Source of the DNA: Isoetes engelmannii | Lineage: Eukaryota > Streptophyta > Lycopodiopsida > Isoetales > Isoetaceae | Assembly (NCBI GenBank): GCA_011763485.2 | Contig: JAANSK020307040.1 | Coordinates: 1 to 30,495 of the forward strand | Length of the DNA stretch: 30,495 bases | Reading direction: 5' to 3' | Shown: positions 1-10,020 of the stretch, in pieces | How the letters are laid out: each line of letters starts with the position of its first letter | Numbering within the stretch: position 1 is the first letter of the stretch | Notes under the pieces: model-generated | What the model was told of the DNA's origin: nothing | What the model saw: the letters and a program-made list of their open reading frames with translations, nothing else | Database searches by the model: none | Position numbers and translations under genes: made by a program

Positions 1-696
1 GACTCGGGTCTCTTCTGGCATAAAGATTTAAAGAAGGTAAACTGCCATTAGCAATAAGCCATATGAAATAAGAAACCGTTTTAACAGCATAAGAATTCCA
101 AACATTTCTGAAGAGAGACTTGACACTGGCCAAATCTAAATTCCAAATAGCCACAGATTTAAAAGTCCCCATTATGACATTGAAATGATCATAAATTTTC
201 TTCACTCTGTAATGAGAATTTCTATTGAGGAGCCAGTCGATCCTACTATCTTGAGGCACCTCCAGTCTTCTGTTTCCCACTATATTTTTGATGTGCCAAA
301 AGATTTTTTTATTTGAAGAGGTTCCTCTCACCTTTCTTTTCAAATTAGTCCAAGTGATCCAACTACCATTATTCCTCAAATCCCTTAAGAAATTGATGCT
401 GAAAGAACTCCATTTCTTGTAAATCTGAGGATGCTTCAAGGCAAGAACACAAGAAGGATGATCCTTTAAAGCTGGAGACCAGAAGATAGGCATATCCAGA
501 TGCATGCTGTCAACAGGAGAGTAGTTGAAGGCCGAGAAAATATTATTCCAGGCTTTTAGAATGTTTCTCATAAGGGGGGACATATTAGGAGCCAACAAGA
601 TCCCATAGTTAACTGCACAGTTTTGGGCCCTTTTTTGCCGGATTGGAGCTCGACCATTGCAGCACCGCTCACTCTGCTTCCTCCTTTGTTATTACC
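1..696 (-). mobile_element. LINE (L1-type) ORF2 C-terminal part, 5'-truncated
   Basis: Read on the minus strand, one frame stays open for about 230 codons from near 696 to the left edge, where it runs out of the window. It has the layout of the last third of a plant L1-type ORF2: a stretch containing PIFWSPALKDHP, then KKWSSFSINFLRDLRNNGSW, then a zf-RVT-like segment with VKSLFRNVWNS and FIWLIANGSLPSLNLYARRD. The last matches the family pattern of F-W-L with a basic R-R-D/G end. No reverse-transcriptase core is visible at higher coordinates, so the copy appears 5'-truncated near 700-780. The open frame suggests a fairly young insertion. The 3' end and poly-A lie outside the window. Confidence 0.75.
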
Positions 697-779
697 TGTG
701 CCTTTGATCCAGCCATTCCGACCACCTTCGAACTGATCCCATCCGATTTTGTGGAGAATCCGGGGAGAAAACTCCACTA

Positions 780-1008
780 GAAAAAGTCTTCTTTCTCCTT
801 ATAAGGGGCATAAATTCTACACATTACTGCGTAGTAAATTGGGATCTCGTTCTCCGGGATCACATCTCTGAGGGATCCCCTACTTTGGTATCCAATCTAG
901 GGATAGTATCCTGCACCCTGCCCTCCCGCTTTCACGATGAGGCATTGAACCCATAACCTTGGGTATGGCAGTTTAAGGTCTTGAGCAAATGCTCCTTCCT
1001 CAAGGTAG
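780..1008 (-). repeat. possible tRNA-derived SINE-like segment
   Basis: On the minus strand, 951-941 reads GGTTCAATGCC, an exact match to the RNA polymerase III B-box consensus GGTTCRANNCC. About 37 bases upstream, 988-977 reads TTGCTCAAGACC, a weaker A-box match. That spacing is normal for tRNA-derived promoters. I see no tRNA cloverleaf and no poly-A or simple-repeat tail, so this may be chance sequence between the LINE and the LTR. Confidence 0.25.
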
Positions 1009-1009
1009 T

Positions 1010-4000
1010 GACAGACAGAGTCATGACAATGGCATTGGTTGGCATAAAACATTGGTTAGGATAGTCTACTCCATCAACCCCTCCTGTGCACACTTTGTAG
1101 ATAGGCTAAAACATTCTATAGCATGATTTTATCCTTCCGAAGACGTAATCTTAAGGAGTCACCCTACGAAACTACTCGAGGTTGCATCTTCACGGTCCGA
1201 TGAGGCAAGAATGGGACAAGTCCCTTCCAGGAGCATAATGGTTCCATGTGTGGCTAAGGGATGTTGCCTCCATCAGGTGACCCACATCCATATCGAACTT
1301 AACCCTCCAAAATATATAGGTCAAGATCACCCGTGCCTATCGAGTCCATCTGACCCAGGGGGTGTCAGATCCATACCCGGCCCACACTCAGTGACCGACT
1401 ATAAGCCTAACATGCCAAAACAATAGCCAACCACAATTGGATCCCATTTCCACTTCACCATTAGGTCCGTTGTCTGGTGCTCAATCACATCATAACATCT
1501 AGAGCCAGGTGGGCTCTATGCACAGACCGCATTTATTGGGATTTACGGGATTCTAGCTAGAAACATCTACAATCTTACCCTTTTAGGTTTCTACCTCCCT
1601 TATCCCACAAGCCCAAGAGGTACAACAAAGAACTACCATTAATCCATCCATAACCTCAACTGCTCAACAACATGAGAACTAATCATCCATCTAAACAACC
1701 AAAGGTCAGTTCCTATCTAGAAACTCAAGCTAACTAATCTTGCTAACTGGTATCCTGGCTGGAACAGTTATCATGAAGGCTCCGTCTCCTTCTTGGTTGA
1801 ACAAGTTGTTGTTCCTCCTCCAAGCTGCTCTTCTTTCCCAAATCGATTTGGGGCAAATTGTAAAGCCCCAATTTGATTAAGTCTATTTTTGGCAAATTTT
1901 CCTTAATCAGCCAATTTGGGCCAAGTGCCAATTCTAAAGTAGTTATTATTAAATTTTAATATTTTAGCCTTCTTAATATTAAGTTAAGCCCTGAGAAAGA
2001 GTTAGGCTTTCCCCCTTAATAATAAGGGAAAAACTGTGAAATACCCTTATGTTTTGCTAAAATTGTCCCAACGCCCCTCGTTTTGGGGGTATTTTTATGG
2101 AAACAACTGCAACTTTTTTGTGACGATCTAAATGAAAATGTGTTCTTTAGAAGCATTGTAGAGGAGCATGAGATCTTTCCATCAAAGTTAAGATCACCAG
2201 AATCAGAGTCCAAAATTTTAAGTTATAGTCTTCTAAATCCCTCCTAAATTCTTATAAATTTTTTGTGTAGTAAAAATCACGTAACTTGTGATTTCGAACT
2301 CCGATTTAGGTGATCTTAGGTTTGGTGGAAATATCTCATCCTCCTCTATAACACATCTGATAAGCACATTCTCGTTTAAATCATTGTCGAAAAGTTACGG
2401 TCATTTCCATAATAATACCCCCAAAACTAAGGGCATTTGAACAATTTCAGCAAAACATAAGGGTATTTCACAATTTTTTCCTAATAATTAATGAAATAAC
2501 ATAGCTAACTTTAACTTATGAATAATTAATGCACCATACATAGTGACGTGTCATGTATTTATACACAAAAAGGCGTATAAAATACTTGGAACGTCATATT
2601 ATTTCCCCCTTAAAAATGATGTTGTCCTCAGCATCAAGATTACTCCATGGGACCCTGGGTTGCACAATCGTGAGATTATAAGTCGCACAAAAGTTATCAT
2701 TTTCAAGGTGATCAAGTTTGAAATGACTTGTAGTGTGCAATCCATAACTCCTATTGACAACTGTAGCGAGATACGCTAAATTAATGGAATGGGTCAAAAA
2801 TGACACAATTCAATGACATATTAAAGTTATTGAACATAATACCAAACCATACATTGATCAACTATGATCATCATTTCGACCGAAGCCGTTCATACAAAAC
2901 ATAGCATACCTTATTTTAAAGACATATTAAAAACACAAGCCATAGGCCCTCAGTGGACCTTAGCAAACTCTACAAGCATGAAGGGAATGACTATTGCCCT
3001 TCGATGCAGTCCCGTGATTTTTTTTCTGCTGAAGTAGGCGGGTCGGTGGGGGGTAGCAAGGCTCTCTCGTGCTTCCTTAGGAATAGACTGCAGTATCTGT
3101 TGCATGGCATCCGCGGGGTTTCTGAAGTTCTCAGGATTCTTCCTCTAAACTGAGGGCTTTCTTCCTCTAAACTGAGGGCTTTATCTTCTGCCTCTGCCAC
3201 ATATTTGGGATCAATCGCACGTACCATCCTCCTAAGATTTTTAGATAATCCCTCGATGTAGCTCTCCATGGCTCGCCTTTCCCTAATACTTGGTATACAA
3301 CATGAGTCGCATGAATTCATCAGTGTATGCTTGTACAGATAAGTTGTCCTGCTGCAACTTGTAGAAGGCCTAGACCTGCTGGCACATGGAACATAATGAA
3401 TCTTAAAAGCCTTGGCAAATTTTCCAAACCTGCACTTATTCCTTGTTAATCCATTGGCTTTGGCGTACCCCTTCCACCATATACGAGCAGGACTAATAAG
3501 ACTGGTGGTGGCAACTTTTCCAATATCTTTATCGGTCATCCCATATGACCTACCGAATTCTCTCATCTCATCGAGCCAAGACTCAGCATCAGTTCCTGAT
3601 CTGCTCTTGCAGGAGAACTGTGCAAGCTTTCGGTTCTTCCATATACTCGACATAGTTGCATCTACAGTCTTCTGATAATTCTTTTTACTAGACTTGGCCA
3701 TCTCTACTTCTGAGTTTGAGGAATCCGAAGAGTCCGAATTTGAACTAGAACTTTGAGACGGGCGTGGTCGTTTAGCACGTGCTTGATTAACATTCATCCC
3801 GTCAGGGGGGGTGGTGAGGGTATCTGATTTGTACCCTCTTGCAGTACCTCAAGGGCATACTCCTGGACTATAGGTGGCAGGTTCTTCTGTAAAACATAAG
3901 CTTGAAGCTTTGCCATCTGCCTTTTTATAACCAATAACTCTTGTTCCAGGGTAAGGTGTTCGGGGTTGATTTGGGGGGGGGGGGGTGCCCAGGAAGCATT

Positions 4001-4015
4001 GCATACCCCTTCCAT
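1010..4015 (-). mobile_element. Ty3/Gypsy LTR retrotransposon fossil (gag, 3' end of pol, 3' LTR)
   Basis: A minus-strand Ty3/Gypsy element, clearly broken. The gag part spans roughly 2991-4015 and includes a retrotransposon-gag core with AESWLDEMREFGRSYGMTD and ISPARIWWKGYAKANG. Near 2594-2640 the minus strand has the typical end of a Gypsy polyprotein, LDAEDNIIFKG, running into a purine tract, and the 3' LTR then appears to start with TG near 2596. The LTR seems to run to about 1010 and is enlarged by a MITE at 2024-2481. Most of pol is absent, and I found no matching 5' LTR or primer-binding site. The several breaks and the nested insertion point to an old copy. Confidence 0.65.
2024..2481. 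mobile_element. fold-back MITE inserted in the Gypsy LTR
   Basis: Two arms of about 205 bp (2024-2230 and 2273-2481) are reverse complements, with a loop of about 40 bp. The outer parts match best: both begin with GTGAAATACCCTTATGTTTTGC when read inward. The element is flanked by a 7-bp direct repeat TAATAAT at 2017-2023 and 2482-2488, which fits a target-site duplication. It has no coding capacity, so it is a non-autonomous DNA transposon. The family is not certain. Arm divergence suggests moderate age. Confidence 0.8.
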
Positions 4016-5089
4016 AAAGAGAAGAGAAATGGTTATAGATGATAGTTGTGTATGGAACCAAAACTTTAATTAGAATATGCAATGGTCATTGATATATAGA
4101 CCTAAGTCTACATATCATACATGAACTATATAATTATTATGGAACGACATGGCGATGATGGCCAAGATTCCAAAACAAATATAGCAATATTCACCAAATG
4201 CCCCTCATAAACTCGACCCTGCCTCATCGTGTTGGGATGGAAGCACATCAGACCGCTTCCAATGCCGGAGAAGGGCAACACCGGGGTTGATACGAATGGC
4301 AAACTCTGTTATAAAGCTAGGTGTTAAGAAGACCGTCACCTTTCTCCTGAGTATAGAAGCCATCCGGACATCGTAGGGTCATCTTGTATGTTAGGAACCC
4401 GAGCTACCTCTTGCAACAATGTGGGTGAAGAAGATTGAAGGGAACCTGAGGTCCATCTTGAATTCTTGAGCTATCTCCCGACTGTTGAAAACCCTTGGGA
4501 CGTTGATGTGGAAGCAGGGAGGGCTCTAGCCTCCTGAATACACTTCCATTTCAAAGCGGAAAAACTGGGCTTAGCCATGCCTCCGATGGCTTGTGGTCGG
4601 ATCTTGAAATCTTCCTTCGTAAGTTGCGATTTAGGCTTGAGCTTTCGTCTGAACTTCGAACTGGTTGCTCTTTCTGCTGCCCTTTCTTTTACTTGTCGGG
4701 CATATCCTTGCTCTGTATGTCGATGTCAAGGCCTCTTTTCCAGCTCTATCTTATACCTTCCGGGTTGGGCCTGCACGTGTCGCTCCACAGGTATAAGGAT
4801 TTCAGAACTGTCGAGGAACATCCACCCTGGTAACTTCTGGGTGTTCTTGTCAAAGGAGATCTTTTGGATAGAAGTTGGGATACGATCATAGCACTAGGGC
4901 CCTGGGTGGTCCTGGTATGAGCCATGGGTGCAAAAAGGAAGGAGTGCCAAAAAAGTGTACAACTTAGTCAAGGTTGGCTATAGCGGGTGAAGCTCCAAGT
5001 CCGGTAGCTATGGCGGATGCAAAAAGAAGAGGAAGAAAGAAAAGAATTAATTTAGAAACTTTTTAGGCCTTTAAAGTTTAACTTAAGAA
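4016..5089. other. probable transposon-derived sequence, unresolved
   Basis: About 1.07 kb between the Gypsy gag and the Copia fragment. It could be the Gypsy leader or a further element: short minus-strand stretches look protein-like but belong to no family I recognise. A run of ten G lies at 3975-3984, just inside gag. No LTR, PBS or host gene can be supported. Confidence 0.3.
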
Positions 5090-5560
5090 AAAAAAATCCA
5101 TTAATCTTGTCCTTCAGACAAAATAAAGCTAGCCAATGCTCAGGAGCAGCAGTTTCAAGAAATTGACTTAGTGCAATGGTAGCTTGAACTATAGCAGGGC
5201 ATGTGCACACCATTAGATGCATGAGTAACCACTACTTCGGAAAGAGAGGCTCCCTAAATTAGCAGTAGCATGGGGAATGTATGAAAATTGGCAAGTTTAC
5301 TTCCATGCACAATATAGGCCTGCAACAATTTGATTTGGATTGATGGATGGTGATATTGTGAGACTGGGGATGTCTATTGACTTGAATGCCAAGAAAATAA
5401 TGGAGAGGTCCTAAATCAGTCATATGGATACATGCAACAAGAGTAGCCTTCTTATCTTTCATGAGTGGAGGGCCATTCTTGACTAGAATTAAATCATCCA
5501 TATATAAAACAATAATAAGCACATACCTAAAATGTACCTACAACCTTTCAAGAGACACAT
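5090..5560 (-). mobile_element. Ty1/Copia reverse-transcriptase fossil
   Basis: Minus-strand sequence encodes the signature of the Copia RT domain: LIIVLYMDDLILV, with YMDD in place of the usual YVDD, followed by MTDLGPLHYFLGIQV. Farther along the same strand, 5100-5200 contains ALSQFLETAAPEHWLAL, the conserved segment between RT and RNase H. Only this part of pol is visible, with no LTRs, integrase or gag, so it is a small broken fragment. Confidence 0.75.
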
Positions 5561-6101
5561 ATAAACCTCTCAATACAACCTTCCAAGAGCCCTTTGTTGT
5601 TGCTCTCCCCAACGACATGATAAAAAACAAAGCAAATCCAAGAAATCGCTCATCTATATAATAGAAGCTCCAAAATATGCATTTGCATGCAGCTAGCAAA
5701 TAGCAATAGACGGAGCCAGCGAATAACAAATAGCAAATAGCCATGGCTTCCGGCAGCCTTGGCTGAAACACTGCAGAAGAAGCCTTGTAGCGCATGGCCA
5801 AGCTTCCTAACAAGAAGCTATGGCTTCCGACACACATCCGCTCCAACACCCAAGATTAGAAGGGCGTCCCCAACAACTGCATCACCCAAGATTAGAAGAG
5901 CACCTTCTGTTCCGCCATCTGCCAGGGACGCACACGCCCTCCAATCTGGGCGATAACCATACCCAACTAAAATTATACACTTTATATTTAGCAATCCAGG
6001 TGCCACCGTCAGCAACATACGGTTTTCCCATACGAATACCTTGCCTAACTATTCAAAATTATATGCAACAAAGATACGGTTGATAGTGGGAACATTATAG
6101 A

Positions 6102-6110
6102 TATAAATAG
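6102..6110 (+). promoter_or_regulatory. TATA-like box upstream of the PPR gene
   Basis: TATAAATAG matches the plant TATA consensus and lies about 390 bp upstream of the PPR start codon. If used, the 5' UTR would be about 350 nt and would contain the hairpin at 6269-6343. This is motif evidence only. Confidence 0.3.
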
Positions 6111-6268
6111 ACAGAATCTTAACGAGAAAAAGGATGACGTAATGCATGGTTGGGTGCAATTACTCCATAATTAAATGTAAATTATAACATGGAATGGTAT
6201 TTTACATAAAATGCTAGTTGTAAGACACTCTATTCAACCTAATTGCACCTCAACTATGCGTTACGCTT

Positions 6269-6343
6269 GGTAATTGATGGGACCACTCGTTGGCCACCTC
6301 GTGGTTTTACAGGGCATAAAACCCTTGCTGCCCATCAATTACC
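6269..6343. repeat. hairpin with 13-bp perfect stem
   Basis: GGTAATTGATGGG (6269-6281) is exactly reverse-complemented at 6331-6343. Inside the 49-nt loop a second inverted repeat (GGTTTTA ... TAAAACC, 6303-6323) and a CCAC-CTC-GTGG hairpin are nested. It lies between the TATA-like box and the PPR start. It may be a small MITE remnant or a 5'-UTR structure. Confidence 0.5.
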
Positions 6344-6495
6344 TAGTACCAAATCTTCCAATCCTGCTGCCATATTGCTAGTATTTTTTGCTCAAAGACC
6401 AAAAAACAATGTAACATTCAAAAAAATACGAGGCAGTTTTAATAAAATTTCAACCAAGCCTTAGACTGTAGCTTAGCTGAACATGCCATCCTCGG

Positions 6496-8703
6496 ATGCG
6501 TCGTTCCGTAGGTTTCGTTCAGCCTTCGAAATGGAGCATGGGAGCGATGGATTCCAAAGAAGGTTATGTTCGTACCTTGCAGTTTTGTGGGAACATGAAC
6601 GCTTTGGCAGAGGGCAAACGGGTCCATTCACATGTTTTAAAAGGTGGGTTATATCAAGACCTGGTTCTTTGTAATTTTTTGATGGACATGTATGGCAAAT
6701 GCGGAAATGCAGAGGAGGCCAAATCAATTTTTGGCATAGTGCAGAAAAGAAATGTAGTGTCTTGGACTGTCATGATTGCAGCATATGCTCAGAGTGGTAA
6801 CAGCAGGCATGCACTTAGTCTCTTTTACCAAATGCTCTTGGAGGGAACTGAGCCAAATAGAGTAACTTTTCTCAATCTCCTTGATGCTTGTTCCAATATA
6901 GGAACTCTGGCACAATGTAGGCTTATCCACTCATCCATTATTTGCTCTGGTTTAGAATCAGATATGGTTGTTGCAAATGCACTTGTTAATATGTTTGGAA
7001 AATGTGGAGCCCTTGAGGATGCACTAGCAGTTTTTAGTGCAATGAGGTTAAGAAATGTGATCTCTTGGACTTCTTTAATGGCGGGATACTCTCTTACTGG
7101 AGACATGAACATGGTTAAACTGCTATTTGAACAAATGCAACTTCAAGGAGTGGTCCCTAACAGGGTAACTTTTATGACAGTTCTAGATGCATGTACTGAC
7201 CCGCAAAAGCTGAGTACTGGCAAGCTGCTTCATGCATGCCTTGTGTTGTCTCGAGTTGATCTGGATATAGTTGTAGGGACCATTCTTGTGACTATGTATG
7301 GAAAATGTGGAAGTCTAGGAGATGCAAGGAGGATATTTGTTATCTTGGATAAAGATATGTTATTACTAAATGCAATGATCTCAGCATATGTGCAAAATGA
7401 TCATAATAAAGGAACAAAAATCGTGTGGTCACAAATATTTTATGAAGGCATGATACCAGATAAATACACCTTCATTCATGTACTCAATGCATACCCTGCC
7501 CTTGAATGTGGCAAGCTGATCCATGGACATATTCTGTTCAATGACGTAAAATTTGATGTTCTTTTGTGGAATGCGCTCTTGAGCATGTATGCGCAGTTAG
7601 GGAACCTTGAAGCAGCTTTTTATATATTCAGCAAAATGCCTCAACATGACATGGCATCATGGAATGCGATGATCTCTGCATATGCTCAACAAAGCCAGGG
7701 GGACAAGGCACTTGAAATTCTTGGACAGATGCATCAAGATGTTGTCTTGCCAGACAATATCACATTTATAAGTGCTCTTGATGCATGTAGTGTCCAAGGA
7801 TCTCTGGCACATGGTGTATTGACACATGCCAAGATTAGTGTTTCTGATAGCCAATCTGATGTGGTTGTAGGCACGTCCATAGTGAACATGTATGCAAAAT
7901 GTCAGAATCTAGAGGAAGCATTGAAGGTTTTCAATGAAATGCCCACAAGGAATGTTATATCATGGACTGTTGTAATCTCAGCGTGCACCGAGCATGGTAG
8001 AAACGAGTATGCTGTCGAGCTATTTCATGAAATGAAGAAGTTTGGTGCTTTCCCAAGTACAGCAACTTTTATCAGCATTCTTAGTGCATGTGCTAATTCA
8101 GCAGCCCTTACAGAAGGTAGGAAAATTCATGCTTCTATTGCAAACGAACTCCAACATGAACTTGTGATAGCGAATTCCCTCCTTAACATGTATGGTAGAT
8201 GTGCATGCTTGGAGGATGCGTCTTGCATATTTGAGAGGACGCGAGAGAGAGATCTCATAACTTGGAATTGCATGATCATGATATACAGCCAGCATGGACA
8301 TGTAGGGGCACTAAAACTATTCCAACAAATGCAGTTAGAAGGCTTAAGACCTAATTCTGTCACCTTTGTTAGCGCTTTATCTACTTGCAGCCATGCCGGA
8401 TTGGAGGTTGATGGCTACAACTGCATTCTTTCAATGACTATGGATCATGGGATAACGTTGAGGAGCAGTCATTGCGGTTGTATTATTGATGTGTTGGGAC
8501 GAGCAGGATGCATAGATGAGGCAATGGACCTAATCCATGAGTTTCCATTTGAACCTGATGCTGTAGCGTTGATAGCATTGCTTGGTGGATGTAAAGCCCA
8601 AGGTAATGCAGAGTATGGAAGAGAGATTGTTGAACACTTATTTGACTTGGACTCAGAAAACGCAGGTGCATGGATAACATTATGTAATATGTACCTGCAA
8701 TAA
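6496..8703 (+). CDS. PLS-class pentatricopeptide repeat protein, intronless
   Basis: A single uninterrupted 735-codon frame. The start at 6496 is the first ATG after an in-frame stop (6478-6480). The protein is almost entirely PPR motifs of the PLS subfamily. P motifs begin near residues 86, 187, 287, 385, 486 and 586 (for example NVVSWTVMIAAYAQSG); each is followed by an L motif (NRVTFLNLLDACSN) and an S motif (NALVNMFGKCGALEDA). An L/S pair precedes the first full triplet. The third P motif is degenerate and its L motif is short. The C terminus enters an E1-like segment (EHLFDLDSENAGAWITLCNMY) and stops there, so E2 and DYW domains are absent; I found no continuation in the other frames downstream. 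The family binds organelle RNA for editing, splicing or stability. The arginine- and serine-bearing N terminus could be a short targeting peptide, but this is not clear. The specific RNA target is unknown. Confidence 0.93.
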   Translation: MRRSVGFVQPSKWSMGAMDSKEGYVRTLQFCGNMNALAEGKRVHSHVLKGGLYQDLVLCNFLMDMYGKCGNAEEAKSIFGIVQKRNVVSWTVMIAAYAQSGNSRHALSLFYQMLLEGTEPNRVTFLNLLDACSNIGTLAQCRLIHSSIICSGLESDMVVANALVNMFGKCGALEDALAVFSAMRLRNVISWTSLMAGYSLTGDMNMVKLLFEQMQLQGVVPNRVTFMTVLDACTDPQKLSTGKLLHACLVLSRVDLDIVVGTILVTMYGKCGSLGDARRIFVILDKDMLLLNAMISAYVQNDHNKGTKIVWSQIFYEGMIPDKYTFIHVLNAYPALECGKLIHGHILFNDVKFDVLLWNALLSMYAQLGNLEAAFYIFSKMPQHDMASWNAMISAYAQQSQGDKALEILGQMHQDVVLPDNITFISALDACSVQGSLAHGVLTHAKISVSDSQSDVVVGTSIVNMYAKCQNLEEALKVFNEMPTRNVISWTVVISACTEHGRNEYAVELFHEMKKFGAFPSTATFISILSACANSAALTEGRKIHASIANELQHELVIANSLLNMYGRCACLEDASCIFERTRERDLITWNCMIMIYSQHGHVGALKLFQQMQLEGLRPNSVTFVSALSTCSHAGLEVDGYNCILSMTMDHGITLRSSHCGCIIDVLGRAGCIDEAMDLIHEFPFEPDAVALIALLGGCKAQGNAEYGREIVEHLFDLDSENAGAWITLCNMYLQ

Positions 8704-9272
8704 ATGATGGACACAAAATAGGAATTTTAACATGCAGTTTAAACATTGGCATATGCGTGGAGGTTTCAAGATTGGCCAGCATTTGGCCAGACTTTACAAG
8801 ATGAATATGCCTGTTCCGTTAATCATATACAGAAAAACAATGAGCAGAAAAACGTATCTTGCATCAATGAGCCGCATTCAGTGCACAACAATCTTAAGTG
8901 GCATTCAGTGCACAATCATATTAAGTCGCTTTGAAGAAGCATTGAACTTATAACGCAGAACATGGGAACTTCATAAAAGCAAATCTTAACAGTTCTGGAT
9001 TGAGGTGGTCAGCATAGGCAGCATGATGAAAGTTACAAACATTATGTTTGTTGTTGTAGGAGAGCCACCTCCTTGCCATGCCCTTCTAGAAGAAGGCTTG
9101 CAAGAAGAATGTGATAAAAGAGGGCCCTTTTTGCTTTGGTTATAGGCATTAGTAGGCCATTATGGCAGATCGGCAAGGTGATTACATTGACCTCATTTGC
9201 CTCCCTTCTCAGCATAACCTAGCATAACCTTCAGTATAGTTATTGTTGTAATGCCTAATCTGAACCATTGGA
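8704..9272. other. PPR 3' flank with 27-bp tandem repeat
   Basis: A non-coding 3' flank. 8874-8900 and 8901-8927 are two adjacent imperfect copies of a 27-bp unit beginning GCATTCAGTGCACAA. No E or DYW coding sequence is visible in any frame. Confidence 0.5.
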
Positions 9273-9425
9273 CAATAGACGCCTTGCCGGACAAAAAATA
9301 TGAACTTGAACCTATCTAGAGAGATAGCCGGCAGGAACCTATCTAGAGAGATAAGAGGCAAAAATTGCGGCCTCTCTCTAGATAGGTTCTAAGTTCATAT
9401 TTCTTGTCCGTCAAGGCGTCTATTG
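9273..9425. repeat. near-perfect long hairpin (52-bp arms)
   Basis: The arms at 9273-9323 and 9374-9425 are reverse complements with two mismatches and one single-base gap, over a loop of about 50 bp. The loop repeats the inner arm motif GAACCTATCTAGAGAG directly (9335-9350) and holds a smaller AGAGGC/GCCTCT stem. The transcript of either strand would fold into a long duplex. It may be a small fold-back transposon or an RNA hairpin precursor. No convincing target-site duplication was seen. Confidence 0.75.
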
Positions 9426-9890
9426 GGCGAGCCCGTTTATCTGAGGTATGGGCGAGAAGGGGTGTTTATCCCCCTTAACCGGGCAGGCAAAGATTCCTCA
9501 TCCATAGCTGGGATTATCAAAGTTCGGCAGGCTGTTAGATCGATTATCAGAGGTTAGAGATGTTGTAGCTTGGTTATCAGAGGTTTGTAAATTCTCCCAG
9601 CCTGGATTACCAACATCCGAAGCTGAATCTAGAGTTGAACCATGCAGGCTGCTAGATAATCATGCATGCTGGATAATCATGCATGCCGCTGCCCCTCCCA
9701 GAGTTTGCTTACCTGTTACGCCCTATCACCGGGTATGAATCAACGGCCAAGAACGACTTGATCTAAAAACCTATCGGTTAAAGACGTGGAATAAAATTGT
9801 AAGAGTCAATCCAATGTTGGTCTATTTGAAACAAGAATAATGCCAAAAAGAAGGGAACATGGTATAGGAAGCAAGACTAAGGGCGGGTTC
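9426..9890. other. non-coding, with short direct repeats
   Basis: TTATCAGAGGTT occurs twice near 9545-9585, and a unit containing ATAATCATGCATGC is tandemly doubled near 9650-9690. No gene or complete transposon is supported. Confidence 0.4.
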
Positions 9891-10020
9891 ACACTATAGG
9901 GTTAAATTTAGTTAACACTAGAGTTGTCACTTGATGGACCATAAATAGTTCATTTGTATGGTTCACCTTAAAAAACTCAAATAAAATCAGTGGCATCAAA
10001 TTCAGTTAAACCCTTTCTAC
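9890..10020. repeat. MITE-like AT-rich repeat, left member of an inverted pair
   Basis: The segment begins near GGGTTAAATTTAGTTAACACTAG and ends with a weak inverted counterpart (TTCAGTTAAACCC) near 10000-10016. The 15-mer AACACTAGAGTTGTC at 9914-9928 recurs exactly, inverted, at 12483-12497, with looser similarity around it. Either these are two copies of one MITE family or the ends of a larger decayed element. Confidence 0.4.

Larger units (their letters stand above)
5561..6495. other. upstream region of the PPR gene
   Basis: No gene is supported here. 5857-5897 contains a short direct repeat, CACCCAAGATTAGAAG, twice. A TATA-like site and a hairpin are listed separately. An in-frame TGA at 6478-6480 ends any upward extension of the PPR reading frame. 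Confidence 0.5.
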
